Source of the DNA: JBCDCE01 sp039182515
GTDB taxonomy: Bacteria > Pseudomonadota > Alphaproteobacteria > Rhodobacterales > Rhodobacteraceae
Length of the DNA: 60,639 nucleotides
Reading direction: 5' to 3'
Assembly: GCA_039182515.1 (NCBI GenBank)
Contig: JBCDCE010000017.1
Coordinates: 1-60,639 of the forward strand
Shown here piece after piece: positions 33,990 to 43,416 of the stretch. A program made the position numbers and the translations under genes. Below the pieces are notes generated by a model. The model saw only the letters and a program-made list of their open reading frames with translations, made no database searches and was not told the DNA's origin. Position 1 is the first letter of the stretch. Each line of letters starts with the position of its first letter.

Positions 33990-34064
33990 GGGCGGGCTCT
34001 CCTTGAGCTGGGTAGAGTGGATCTTTTTGCGCGTTTAAGCGATCTGCTCGGACAATAGAATAAG

Positions 34065-34078
34065 TTTCCGATCGGAAA
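34065..34078. promoter_or_regulatory. 14-bp perfect palindrome between glyA and nadK
   Basis: TTTCCGATCGGAAA lies 76 bases upstream of glyA (minus) and 120 bases upstream of nadK (plus). Its symmetry and position suggest a dimeric regulator site. No regulator gene is adjacent. Confidence 0.4.
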
Positions 34079-34200
34079 AGTTCTAATTTCGACCAATGCC
34101 GTTTCACCTTCGTCAAATCGCGCGCGATACGCTGGCCTTGCTTTTGTCACAGACGATTGGCATTGCAAGGGATACTTGAGCTTACAAAGGAGCCCGTGCG

Positions 34201-34956
34201 GTGAAAATCGCCTTTCTAGCAAGCCCTGCTGAGATCGCTGAGACTGCGCGTCGCCGATTGGCACAGCGGTACGGGGATCGGAAACCTGAGGACGCGGATG
34301 TGATCGTGGCCTTGGGTGGCGATGGCTTTATGCTCCAAACCCTTCATTCAACGCAAAATCTGCCCGCGCCGGTGTACGGAATGAACCGCGGTACAATTGG
34401 CTTTTTGATGAATGAGTTTGGCGAGGATGATCTTTTGTTCCGTCTTGCCGCGGCAGAAGAGGCGGAGATCAACCCGCTTTCAATGCAAGCCACAACGCAA
34501 AATGGCGAGGTCAAGGAAGCCCTGGCGATCAACGAAGTGTCTTTGCTGCGTCAAGGCCCGCAGGCGGCCAAGCTGCGCATCTATGTAGACGACAAACTTC
34601 GCCTGCCTGAGCTTGCATGTGATGGGGCGCTCGTGGCGACACCAGCAGGATCTACGGCTTACAATTATTCCGCGCATGGCCCCATTTTGCCTATTGGCTC
34701 TGATGTCTTGGCGCTGACCGCCATGGCGGCCTTTCGCCCCAGACGGTGGCGCGGTGCGCTTTTGCCCAAAACGGCCAAGGTGCGGTTTGAGGTTATTGAT
34801 CCAGACAAGCGCCCTGTGATGGCTGATGCAGACAGCCGCTCTGTTCGCGATGTTGTGCGTGTGGAGATCTCGAGCGCGCCTGAGATCACGCACAGGATCT
34901 TGTTTGATCCAGGGCATGGGCTGGAAGAGCGTTTGATCCAGGAACAATTTGCGTAA
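34201..34956 (+). CDS. nadK: NAD kinase
   Basis: 251 residues; phosphorylates NAD to NADP. ALGGDGFMLQTLH carries the GGDG motif, GMNRGTIGFLMNEF follows, and DGALVATPAGSTAYNYSAHG is the second conserved NAD-binding block. The start is GTG 34201 with AAGGAG eight bases upstream. It is divergent from glyA and monocistronic as far as can be seen. Confidence 0.94.
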   Translation: MKIAFLASPAEIAETARRRLAQRYGDRKPEDADVIVALGGDGFMLQTLHSTQNLPAPVYGMNRGTIGFLMNEFGEDDLLFRLAAAEEAEINPLSMQATTQNGEVKEALAINEVSLLRQGPQAAKLRIYVDDKLRLPELACDGALVATPAGSTAYNYSAHGPILPIGSDVLALTAMAAFRPRRWRGALLPKTAKVRFEVIDPDKRPVMADADSRSVRDVVRVEISSAPEITHRILFDPGHGLEERLIQEQFA

Positions 34957-35151
34957 TGCGCTGCACCCGAAAGCTAAAAAATACCCAGACACGGCCCTCT
35001 CCCTACCACCCTTCATTGTTAGGGGATTCGGATAAGGAAAAGTGAAAAGGGCACAAGAAAATCCCTAAGATTTTATGGACCCTCCGTACGCCCTCGGATC
35101 TTCGCAACACAAACTGCGGAACATCGACCTCAGCGGAAAGCTGCGTCTTGC

Positions 35152-37047
35152 TTAGCGTTTGCCAGCATACCCAAGCGACTTCAGCGCTTCAGAAATTTCA
35201 TCCAAAATCGCTGGGTCATCGATTGTGGCTGGAGGCTTATAGCTTTGCGCATCCGCGATCTTCGTCATAACGCCACGTAGGATTTTGCCTGAGCGGGTTT
35301 TCGGCAGACGGTCGATCACCACGGCTTGCTTAAAGGCGGCGACAGGCCCAATTTTTTCGCGCACCAAGGCCACAACCTCCGTAACGATCTCGTCGTGTGG
35401 GCGATTGGTGCCGGCGTTAAGGCACAAAAAGCCAAGGGGCACTTGGCCTTTGAGGCTGTCTTCCGCGCCAATCACAGCGCATTCCGCCACATCCTTGTGA
35501 CCTGCAAGCACCTCTTCCATGGCGCCGGTGGAAAGCCTGTGGCCTGCCACATTGATCACATCATCGGTGCGGGCCATGATGTAGAGATACCCATCGTCGT
35601 CGAGCATGCCTGCGTCGCCGGTCTCATAATACCCTGGGAAGGTCTCCAGATAGCTCTTTTTAAACCGCGCTTCGGCGTTCCAAAGTGTTGGCAGAGTGCC
35701 GGGGGGCAGGGGCAGCTTCACCGCGATGGCGCCTAGCTCGCCTTTTGGCAGCGGATGGCCGCTGTCGTCGAGCACTTGAACATCATAGCCTGGCATTGGC
35801 ACCGTGGGCGAGCCGATTTTGACCGGCATATGCTCGATGCCCATTGGATTGCCGGCAATCGTCCAGCCTGTTTCGGTTTGCCACCAGTGGTCAATGACAG
35901 GCAAGCCAGTGGTTTCTTGCAGCCAAACAATCGTATCTGGATCTGCGCGCTCACCTGCCAAAAAGAGTGTTTTGAGATGGCTGAGGTCATAGTTTTTCGC
36001 CAAAGCCCCTATCGGATCTTCGCGTTTGACGGCGCGCCAGGCGGTGGGAGCCGTGAAGAAGGCTTTCACTTTATGCTCTGAGATCACGCGCCAGAAGGTG
36101 CTGGCGTCGGGCGTGCCAACAGGCTTGCCCTCAAAGATCACTGTAGTGTTGCCCGCAATCAGCGGCGCATAGACAATGTAGCTATGGCCCACGACCCAGC
36201 CCACATCTGAGGCCGCCCAGAACACATCGCCTGGGTCCACATCATAGATGTTTTTCATGGTCCATTGCAGTGCAACGAGGTGACCGCCTGTGGGGCGCAC
36301 AACGCCTTTGGGCGCGCCGGTGGTGCCGGATGTGTAGAGAATATAAGCCGGATGGTCGCCTCGGACGGGTACACAAGGAGCAGGATCCACGCCCTCTTGC
36401 ACCGCATGCCAGTCGAAATCGCGCCCTTCAACAAGGGCAACTTCATGCTCGGGGCGCTGCAACACAACGCAGAACTCCACTGAATGCTCAGCAATCTCCA
36501 ACGCGCCGTCGAGCAGGGGTTTGTAGTCCACAATGCGGCCTGGCTCGACACCGCAACTCGCCGCCAAAATGCACTTGGGCTGCGCGTCATCCACACGGAC
36601 CGCGAGTTCATTGGCCGCAAACCCGCCAAAAACAACGGAGTGAATGGCGCCTATACGCGCGCAGGCCAACATGGCAACCGCTGCTTCGGGCACCATGGGC
36701 ATGTAGATCAGCACCCTGTCGCCCACACCCACACCTTTGGCTTGCAGAGCTCCCGCGAGCCGGGCCACTTTGTTGGTCATCTCACCAAAGGTGAACGCGG
36801 CTTTTTTGCCAGTGATAGGGCTGTCATAAATCACCGCCACGTCGTCGCCGCGCCCCGCCTCCACATGGCGATCGAGTGCGTTGTAGCAGGTGTTTACTTC
36901 GCCATCGCAGTACCATTCATAGAGTGGCGCTTTTTCGTCAAAGAGGGCTTTTGATGGGGCTTTGTGCCAGTCGATTGCCTGGGCTTGCGCCATCCAGAAG
37001 CCGTCTGGGTCTGATTTCCAAGCTCCATAAACGTCACTGTATCCCAT
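35152..37047 (-). CDS. prpE: Propionate-CoA ligase
   Basis: 631 residues, an acyl-adenylate-forming enzyme making propionyl-CoA (and acetyl-CoA less well). The AMP-binding motif is YILYTSGTTGAPKGVVRPTG, later WWQTETGW, and the acylated lysine lies in KTRSGKILRG near the C-terminus. MGYSDVYGAWKSDPDGFWMA and the GHLVALQWTMKNIYDV stretch favour PrpE over acetyl-CoA synthetase. AGGGGACG precedes the start. The gene stands alone; no methylcitrate genes are seen. Confidence 0.9.
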   Translation of the reverse strand: MGYSDVYGAWKSDPDGFWMAQAQAIDWHKAPSKALFDEKAPLYEWYCDGEVNTCYNALDRHVEAGRGDDVAVIYDSPITGKKAAFTFGEMTNKVARLAGALQAKGVGVGDRVLIYMPMVPEAAVAMLACARIGAIHSVVFGGFAANELAVRVDDAQPKCILAASCGVEPGRIVDYKPLLDGALEIAEHSVEFCVVLQRPEHEVALVEGRDFDWHAVQEGVDPAPCVPVRGDHPAYILYTSGTTGAPKGVVRPTGGHLVALQWTMKNIYDVDPGDVFWAASDVGWVVGHSYIVYAPLIAGNTTVIFEGKPVGTPDASTFWRVISEHKVKAFFTAPTAWRAVKREDPIGALAKNYDLSHLKTLFLAGERADPDTIVWLQETTGLPVIDHWWQTETGWTIAGNPMGIEHMPVKIGSPTVPMPGYDVQVLDDSGHPLPKGELGAIAVKLPLPPGTLPTLWNAEARFKKSYLETFPGYYETGDAGMLDDDGYLYIMARTDDVINVAGHRLSTGAMEEVLAGHKDVAECAVIGAEDSLKGQVPLGFLCLNAGTNRPHDEIVTEVVALVREKIGPVAAFKQAVVIDRLPKTRSGKILRGVMTKIADAQSYKPPATIDDPAILDEISEALKSLGYAGKR

Positions 37048-37203
37048 GGTCGTCCCCTCGTTTGGTGTTTCGACTTTCTAGCGCCGGGAGCCGACCTTTC
37101 ACAAGACCGGTTGCGCCAACAGGATGACGCGGGATGAGCCGCGTGACTGAGAGCCCAAAATGTGGTAGGGTCTTAGTGGGGATTTAAGTGGGGAGTGTGT
37201 GGC

Positions 37204-38013
37204 ATGCTCAAAAGGTCTGGGCTGGTGTTTGTGGCGCTGATGAGCCTGCCGAGTGCGGCAGTGGCCGTCCCAGTGCTGCTGGATTTTAATGGAGTTCTCT
37301 CGGCCCCGAGCTTTGAAACCAATGGCTTGAAGGTGACGCTTCCACAGCTGACCAACAGCCCAGTGGCCTATCTCGAAGGCGGTCCGATCACCATCACTGC
37401 GCCGACAGGTACAAGCTTTGATTTGTTGTCGTTTGACCTTGTTTGGTCGGAACCCGAAGTGCTCTGGGTCAGTGACGCCGATGTTGCAGCTCTGGGCGTG
37501 GATCCCGAAACGCCGCAAGGCTACAACGCCATCTGGGCGGCCAATCTCTGGACGCTCAAAACGGTGGAAAACATGTCTCTCTTGGGCAAAACGCGGGACG
37601 GCAGTGTCATTTCACAGCGCTATACGCTGCCGCTTACGGGTAATACGCCCGCTGGGCAAGCGGCGCAAAATACCCCGCTTCCTGGGCCTTTGGCGCCTTT
37701 TGGAACCTTGTTTTCAGACCTCACCGCCCTGGAAATTTCGCCCTTGCCGCTTTTGCCAAGCGCCTATGACTTCGGAGTTGCGCGCTTTCAAGGCGGTTAC
37801 GCCACGTGCCTGTATCAGATGGGCTGTGGCTATTTGGTCCTCGACAATATCGCCTTACAACTCAATCAAGCCGCCGCTCCGGTTCAGCCCCCAGCACCGG
37901 TGCCGCTGCCGGCCTCGGGTGTCTTGGCGCTGCTTGGCCTTTTGCCCATTGCCTTTGCGAGATGTCTTAGCCGTATTGCGCCACGGGCGTTCCGGCAAGC
38001 GCTGCGATGTTGA
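37204..38013 (+). CDS. Secreted VPLPA-CTERM protein, unknown function
   Basis: 269 residues. The N-terminus MLKRSGLVFVALMSLPSAAV is a signal peptide. The mature part resembles other PEP-CTERM-type secreted beta-rich proteins (LLDFNGVLSAPSFETNGLKV) and has two cysteines in YATCLYQMGCGY. The C-terminus carries VPLPASG, a hydrophobic stretch (VLALLGLLPIAFA) and arginines, the tripartite VPLPA sorting signal recognised by a dedicated exosortase. The last 47 bases overlap the 3' end of maeB on the other strand, and the basic tail is longer than usual. GGGGAG precedes ATG 37204; GTG 37195 is an alternative. Confidence 0.78.
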   Translation: MLKRSGLVFVALMSLPSAAVAVPVLLDFNGVLSAPSFETNGLKVTLPQLTNSPVAYLEGGPITITAPTGTSFDLLSFDLVWSEPEVLWVSDADVAALGVDPETPQGYNAIWAANLWTLKTVENMSLLGKTRDGSVISQRYTLPLTGNTPAGQAAQNTPLPGPLAPFGTLFSDLTALEISPLPLLPSAYDFGVARFQGGYATCLYQMGCGYLVLDNIALQLNQAAAPVQPPAPVPLPASGVLALLGLLPIAFARCLSRIAPRAFRQALRC

Positions 38014-40243
38014 GCAGCCCGCGCGGCGTAATGGATGGCGTCACGATATGCGCGCGATTGCCCATGCCCATCAAGATTGGACCCACTTCGAGGCCTGCGT
38101 CCTTCATTTTCAAGATGTTACGCACGCCGGAGGCTGCGTCTGCATTGGCGAAAACCAACACGTTCGCCACGCCTTCGAAGGTGGCATCTGGGAAATTCCG
38201 GGCGCGCAATTCGGGGCTGAGCGCGGTGTCGATGTTCATCTCACCTTCGTAAGCAAAGTCGCAATCGGCCTCGCCCAACACGTCCAGCGCTGCGCGCATT
38301 TTGCGGCCCGATTCCGTGTCTAAGTTGCCGAACTGAGAGTGTGAACATAGTGCTACTTTCGGCTCGACCCCAAAGCGCCGGGCGTGCCGTGCGGCCCCAA
38401 TCACGGTCTGTGCCACTTGGTAGGGCGTTGGATCGTGGTTCACTTGCGTGTCTGCAATGAAAAGCGGGCCATCTTCCAAGATCATCAGGCTGAGCGCGCC
38501 GACGGGGTGCAGATCATCTGTGCCCAAAATCTGGGTCACGTAGTTTAGATGCCAGAGATATTGACCAAAGGTGCCGCAGATCAGGCTGTCAGCCTCTTCA
38601 CGGTGAACCATAACAGCTCCGATCGCTGTGGTGTTGGTGCGCATGATCGCGCGCGCCAGATCAGGCGTCACACCTTTGCGCGACATCAGGCCGTAGTATG
38701 TCTCCCAATAGGCCCGATAGCGGTGGTCATTTTCGGGGTTCACGATCTGCAGATCATCGATTTTCATCTTCAGGCCAAGGCGGTCGATGCGCGATTGCAT
38801 GACATCTGGTCGTCCGATCAGAACAGGTGTTTCAGTTGTATCTTCGAGCACCGCTTGTGTGGCCCGCAGGACCTCATCGCTCTCGCCTTCGGCAAAGACG
38901 ATGCGGCGCGAGGCCGTGGCGGCCGCTTGGAACACAGGCCGCATGATCAGCGAGGACTTAAAAACCTGTTCGTTGAGCTTGGCTTTGTAGGCCTCGATAT
39001 CTTCCAAGGGGCGCTGGGCCACGCCACTTTCCATCGCCGCTTTGGCCACTGCGCTGGCGACCACGCCCATGAGGCGAGGATCGAAGGGTTTGGGAATGAG
39101 GTAGTCGGGGCCAAAGGTCATCTGCTCGCCGGCATAGGCCGCGGCAGCCTCAGCGCTGGTGGTCGCGCGCGCCAGTTCGGCAATGCCGTCGATGCAGGCG
39201 ATTTTCATGGCGTCGTTGATCTCTGTTGCGCCCACGTCGAGCGCGCCCCGGAAGATAAATGGAAAGCAAAGGACGTTGTTGACTTGATTGGGAAAGTCGC
39301 TGCGGCCCGTGGCGATAATGGCATCAGGGGCCACGGCACGCGCTGCATCGGGCAGAATTTCGGGCGAGGGGTTGGCCAGCGCAAAGATAATGGGTTGCTT
39401 GGCCATTTTGCCGACCATGTCCGGCGTGAGCACATTGGGACCAGAGAGCCCTAAGAAGAGGTCGGCGCCTTCGATGACGTCGTCCAGCGTTGCGGGGCTG
39501 TCGCCTTGGGCGTAGTCCTCTTTTTGAGGTGTCATGTCTTCTGTGCGGCCATTATAAACAAGACCGCGGATATCGCATAGCCACACGTTTTCTCGCTTTA
39601 CGCCGAGCTTAAGCAACATATTGAGGCAAGCGATGCCTGCAGCACCGCCCCCGGTGGAGACGATTTTGATGTCTTCAAATTTTTTGCCAGCTACGCGTAG
39701 CGCGTTCAAAGCAGCGGCACCTACCACGATTGCTGTGCCGTGCTGGTCGTCGTGGAACACAGGGATGTTCATCCGTTCGCGGCAGAGCTTTTCGACGATA
39801 AAGCAGTCGGGCGCTTTGATGTCTTCGAGGTTGATGGCGCCAAACGTGGGTTCGAGCGCGCAGACGATATCAGCAAGCTTTTCTGGATCTGACTCATTCA
39901 ATTCGATGTCGAAGCAATCGATATTGGCAAATTTTTTGAAGAGAACCGCCTTCCCTTCCATGACAGGCTTTGAGGCGAGGCCGCCGATGTTGCCCAAGCC
40001 CAATACAGCCGTCCCGTTGGAGACCACGGCCACGAGGTTGCCGCGCGCGGTGTAGTCGCGCGCTGTGTCGGGGTTGGCTTTGATCTCCAAGCAGGCTTCT
40101 GCCACGCCAGGCGAATAGGCCCGCGCAAGGTCTCGTCCATTGGCCAAAGGTTTGGTCGCCCGGATCTCGAGTTTGCCGGGCTTTGGATGACGGTGGTACT
40201 CCAGGGCCGCTTGTTTGGCCAAGTCGATCGTTTTGTCGGTCAT
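37967..40243 (-). CDS. maeB: NADP-dependent malic enzyme with phosphotransacetylase-like domain
   Basis: 758 residues. Residues 1-430 form the malic enzyme (RDLARAYSPGVAEACLEIKA, NIPVFHDDQHGTAIVV, STGGGAAGIACLNMLL). Residues 440-758 form a phosphate acetyltransferase-like domain (RRIVFAEGESDEVLRATQAV, AALDVLGEADCDFAYEGEMN), which is usually regulatory and not catalytic in this class. It produces pyruvate and NADPH from malate. A 22-bp near-palindrome lies 15 bases upstream of its start. Its 3' end overlaps the VPLPA protein gene. Confidence 0.94.
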   Translation of the reverse strand: MTDKTIDLAKQAALEYHRHPKPGKLEIRATKPLANGRDLARAYSPGVAEACLEIKANPDTARDYTARGNLVAVVSNGTAVLGLGNIGGLASKPVMEGKAVLFKKFANIDCFDIELNESDPEKLADIVCALEPTFGAINLEDIKAPDCFIVEKLCRERMNIPVFHDDQHGTAIVVGAAALNALRVAGKKFEDIKIVSTGGGAAGIACLNMLLKLGVKRENVWLCDIRGLVYNGRTEDMTPQKEDYAQGDSPATLDDVIEGADLFLGLSGPNVLTPDMVGKMAKQPIIFALANPSPEILPDAARAVAPDAIIATGRSDFPNQVNNVLCFPFIFRGALDVGATEINDAMKIACIDGIAELARATTSAEAAAAYAGEQMTFGPDYLIPKPFDPRLMGVVASAVAKAAMESGVAQRPLEDIEAYKAKLNEQVFKSSLIMRPVFQAAATASRRIVFAEGESDEVLRATQAVLEDTTETPVLIGRPDVMQSRIDRLGLKMKIDDLQIVNPENDHRYRAYWETYYGLMSRKGVTPDLARAIMRTNTTAIGAVMVHREEADSLICGTFGQYLWHLNYVTQILGTDDLHPVGALSLMILEDGPLFIADTQVNHDPTPYQVAQTVIGAARHARRFGVEPKVALCSHSQFGNLDTESGRKMRAALDVLGEADCDFAYEGEMNIDTALSPELRARNFPDATFEGVANVLVFANADAASGVRNILKMKDAGLEVGPILMGMGNRAHIVTPSITPRGLLNIAALAGTPVAQYG

Positions 40244-40257
40244 GGAGGTCCCCCAAA

Positions 40258-40279
40258 AGTAGTTTAACGTTAAACCACT
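40258..40279. promoter_or_regulatory. 22-bp operator-like palindrome upstream of maeB
   Basis: The core GTTTAACGTTAAAC is perfectly symmetrical, and the flanks AGTA/CACT extend it to 11-base arms with one mismatch. The CG centre is typical of LacI-family operators. Fifteen bases before the maeB ATG, it would block transcription or initiation when occupied. Confidence 0.55.
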
Positions 40280-40491
40280 TTAGTAACAGCGTGGCTGGCG
40301 TTTGCAATTTGATAGTTGAAACTCTTGTCGCAAATCTCGTTCAGCTTGGAAAGACCAGCTGTGAGGCGATGTTGCGCCTCTTTTTAGGGCAAAGAGGCGC
40401 GGTTCGGTTTAGCATCACGTCTTGCATCCCAAGGCGGCTCCCCGCAATGTGCGCGCACCAACATTCACACGTTCACTGTCAGGGGTTTTTT

Positions 40492-40881
40492 ATGTGCCTT
40501 ATGCAAGCAGCGCGCACGGCCCGGGAGGCGGCCTATGCGCCTTACTCGAATTTCAAAGTGGGCGCGGCTGTGCGGACCTCAGATGGAGACATTTTCACGG
40601 GCTGTAATGTTGAAAACGTTGCCTATCCTGAAGGCACCTGTGCGGAGGCCGGTGCCATCGCGGCCATGGTTAACGCGGGCGCGCGCGAGATTGTGGAAGT
40701 TGCTGTGATTGCCGACAGCCCAACGCCTGTGCCTCCCTGTGGCGGATGTCGGCAAAAGATCAAAGAGTTTGCTGGCGGAGACGTTGTGGTCACCATGGCC
40801 ACCGTCGGTGGTGCGCAATTGCAGATGACCGTTGACCAGCTTTTGCCTGGTGCGTTCGATGCTGGCCATATGGAGCGCTAA
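40492..40881 (+). CDS. cdd: Cytidine deaminase
   Basis: 129 residues; converts cytidine and deoxycytidine to uridine forms. The zinc site is complete: GTCAEAGAI supplies Cys and the catalytic Glu, and PPCGGCRQ supplies two cysteines. AAYAPYSNFKVGAAV is the usual opening. ATG 40492 follows AGGGG; ATG 40501 is a second option. It starts the salvage operon, three bases before deoA. Confidence 0.92.
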   Translation: MCLMQAARTAREAAYAPYSNFKVGAAVRTSDGDIFTGCNVENVAYPEGTCAEAGAIAAMVNAGAREIVEVAVIADSPTPVPPCGGCRQKIKEFAGGDVVVTMATVGGAQLQMTVDQLLPGAFDAGHMER

Positions 40882-40884
40882 CTG

Positions 40885-42192
40885 ATGAATTTTGGCAGTA
40901 TTCTCAATGCGTTCCGCGAGGGCAGCCGACCAAGCGCTGCTCAGGTAAAAGCGCTGACCCAAGCGCTGGGGGACGGTCGTTTGAGCGATGCGCAAGCCGG
41001 GGCCTTTGCCATGGCGGTCTGTGTGCATGGCCTGGATGAAGACGCGCGTTTGGCGCTGACCCTGGCGATGCGTGACAGTGGGTCTGTGTTAAAATGGAAC
41101 CTCGACGCTCCGGTCGTGGACAAACATTCCACCGGTGGAATTGGCGATTGTACGTCGCTTCTTTTGGCTCCAGCTCTTGCCGCTTGCGGGGTTTATGTGC
41201 CCATGATCTCGGGCCGAGGCTTGGGCCACACAGGTGGAACGCTTGACAAACTGGAAGCCATTCCGGGCCTGCGCACCGAGATGCCAGAGCACCAATTTCG
41301 CAAAATTGTAGGTGAGATTGGCTGCGCAATCGTCTCCACGTCAGCCGATATCGCTCCTGCTGACCGCAGGCTCTATGCGATCCGAGATGAGACGGGAACC
41401 GTTCCGTCAGAGGCGCTCATCACAAGCTCAATCTTGTCCAAAAAGCTCGCCGAAGGCTTGGGCGGCTTGGTGCTTGATATCAAATTGGGCTCGGGCGCTT
41501 TCATGAAAACGATGGAGGACGCAGAAGCTCTGGCGCGCGCCATGGTCGAGACGGCCAACAACGCAGGCTGTGCCACCTCCGCTTTGATCACGGATATGAA
41601 CCAACCTTTGGCAAAATCCGTGGGCAACGCGCTAGAGGTCAGCGAAGCTTTGCATGCCCTTACTGGCGACACACAGGATCACGATTTGCCAGATCTTGCA
41701 GCAGCGCTTGGCGGCGAGGTTTTGGCCTCTGTGGGCATTGCGGATAGCGTGGATGCGGGCACCGAAATGATCGCTGAGAGCTTGTATGATGGGCGCGCTG
41801 CGGAAGTGTTGGCGCGGATGATTTGTGCCATGGGTGGCCCAAAGGACTTTGTGGAGCGCTGGGCGGATCGCCTGCCATCTGCAGCGGTCATGCGTGAAAT
41901 TATCGCGCCAGAACAAGGGTTTGTAACATCGATCGACAGCCAAAGGCTCGGAGCTGCTGTTGTTGCTTTGGGCGGGGGGCGTGCGAAAACCGGCGACAAG
42001 ATCGATCCTTCTGTGGGCTTTTCGGATATCGTTGCCTTGGGCGATTACATCGACAAAGATATCCCCGTCGCGATGGTTCATGCACGCACCGAAGAAGAAG
42101 CGGATCAAGCGGAAGCCGAGCTTCTGGCGGCTCTGACGGTGGGACATGCCGAGCCTGACCTGCCGCCAACTGTGTATCAGCGGGTGAGCTAA
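40885..42192 (+). CDS. deoA: Thymidine phosphorylase
   Basis: 435 residues; cleaves thymidine (and deoxyuridine) to base and deoxyribose-1-phosphate. VVDKHSTGGIGDCTSLLLAP is the phosphate-binding signature, followed by ISGRGLGHTGGTLDKLEAIP. Length fits the bacterial enzyme. It lies between cdd and deoB with 3-base gaps on both sides. Confidence 0.93.
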   Translation: MNFGSILNAFREGSRPSAAQVKALTQALGDGRLSDAQAGAFAMAVCVHGLDEDARLALTLAMRDSGSVLKWNLDAPVVDKHSTGGIGDCTSLLLAPALAACGVYVPMISGRGLGHTGGTLDKLEAIPGLRTEMPEHQFRKIVGEIGCAIVSTSADIAPADRRLYAIRDETGTVPSEALITSSILSKKLAEGLGGLVLDIKLGSGAFMKTMEDAEALARAMVETANNAGCATSALITDMNQPLAKSVGNALEVSEALHALTGDTQDHDLPDLAAALGGEVLASVGIADSVDAGTEMIAESLYDGRAAEVLARMICAMGGPKDFVERWADRLPSAAVMREIIAPEQGFVTSIDSQRLGAAVVALGGGRAKTGDKIDPSVGFSDIVALGDYIDKDIPVAMVHARTEEEADQAEAELLAALTVGHAEPDLPPTVYQRVS

Positions 42193-42195
42193 GCC

Positions 42196-43404
42196 ATGCC
42201 CCGCGCCTTTCTAATCGTACTCGATTCGGTTGGATGCGGCGGCGCGCCGGATGCTGCGGATTTTGGAGACGCGGGCGCGAACACCTTGTTGCATATTGCC
42301 CAGGCTTGCGCGTCGGGTTTGGCCGAAGAGGGGCGATCTGGGCCATTGGAGACCCCAAATTTGAGGGCGATGGGGCTAAGCCAAGCCGTAGAATTGGCCT
42401 GCGGCTCCGCTTTGCCCGGCCCAATAGTTGAGCCTCAGGGGCTTTGGGGGGCGGCAACGGAAGTGTCCATGGGTAAAGATACGCCATCTGGGCATTGGGA
42501 AATCGCTGGGCGACCGGTGCCTTTTGAGTGGACCTATTATCCCAAAACGGTGCCGTGCTTTCCCGAAGCGCTCAGCGACAAGATCGCTGAAATTGCAGGG
42601 GTGGCGGGGATCCTGGGCAATTGCCACGGATCTGGCACCGAGATGATCGAAATATACGGGGCTGCGCATATCGAGACGGGCCAACCGATTGTTTATACCT
42701 CTGCTGATAGTGTTGTGCAGATTGCGGCGCATGAAGCGCACTTTGGCCTAGAGCGCCTTTTGGACCTCTGCGCGCAGATCGCGCCAGAGTGTCACGCCGC
42801 GCGCGTGGGTCGTGTGATTGCGCGGCCGTTTGTGGGCGCTCTAGGGGGTGCTCCGGGCAGCTTTAAGCGGACTGCGAACCGCAAAGACTTTGCCCACGCT
42901 CCACCCGATACGCTGTTGTGTGATTGGGTCCATGCTGCAGGGCGTCCTACTATCGCTATTGGAAAAATAAGCGATATTTTTTCAGATAATGGAATTGATA
43001 AATCACATAAAGGTGCAGATAGCGAACTCTTCGCCGCTCTCTTGACTGAGGTTGATCACGCCCCTGATGGGGCTTTGATCTTTGCCAATTTCGTTGAGTT
43101 TGACAGTCTTTACGGACATCGTCGCGATGTCTCAGGTTATGCGCGGCATTTAGAGCGGTTTGATCGCGAATTGGGGGCGCTTTTGCCCAAGCTTCGCCCC
43201 GATGATCTCATTATTATCACAGCAGATCACGGCAATGATCCAACATGGCACGGCACGGATCATACGCGTGAACGGGTTCCTGTGTTGGCGCTGAAAGCGG
43301 GGCAGTCTGGATCTATTGGTCAGGTTGCGTTTTCCGACATCGGTGCCAGTGTGGCGCATTATTTAGGTGTGCCGTCGCAAGGTCCGGGCCGTTCGTTTTT
43401 TTAA
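42196..43404 (+). CDS. deoB: Phosphopentomutase
   Basis: 402 residues; converts (deoxy)ribose-1-phosphate to the 5-phosphate. The alkaline-phosphatase-fold metal ligands appear in IVLDSVGCGGAPDA near the N-terminus and in ADHGNDPTWHGTDHTRERVP near the C-terminus. MGKDTPSGHWEIAG holds the phosphorylated threonine. The stretch near 42960-43020 is more AT-rich than its surroundings, but the frame is intact. Confidence 0.94.
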   Translation: MPRAFLIVLDSVGCGGAPDAADFGDAGANTLLHIAQACASGLAEEGRSGPLETPNLRAMGLSQAVELACGSALPGPIVEPQGLWGAATEVSMGKDTPSGHWEIAGRPVPFEWTYYPKTVPCFPEALSDKIAEIAGVAGILGNCHGSGTEMIEIYGAAHIETGQPIVYTSADSVVQIAAHEAHFGLERLLDLCAQIAPECHAARVGRVIARPFVGALGGAPGSFKRTANRKDFAHAPPDTLLCDWVHAAGRPTIAIGKISDIFSDNGIDKSHKGADSELFAALLTEVDHAPDGALIFANFVEFDSLYGHRRDVSGYARHLERFDRELGALLPKLRPDDLIIITADHGNDPTWHGTDHTRERVPVLALKAGQSGSIGQVAFSDIGASVAHYLGVPSQGPGRSFF

Positions 43405-43416
43405 AGGTGGAGAGCA

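Noticed and set aside
38549..39454. 301-codon plus-strand frame within maeB
   Set aside because: An antisense shadow of a well-supported malic enzyme.
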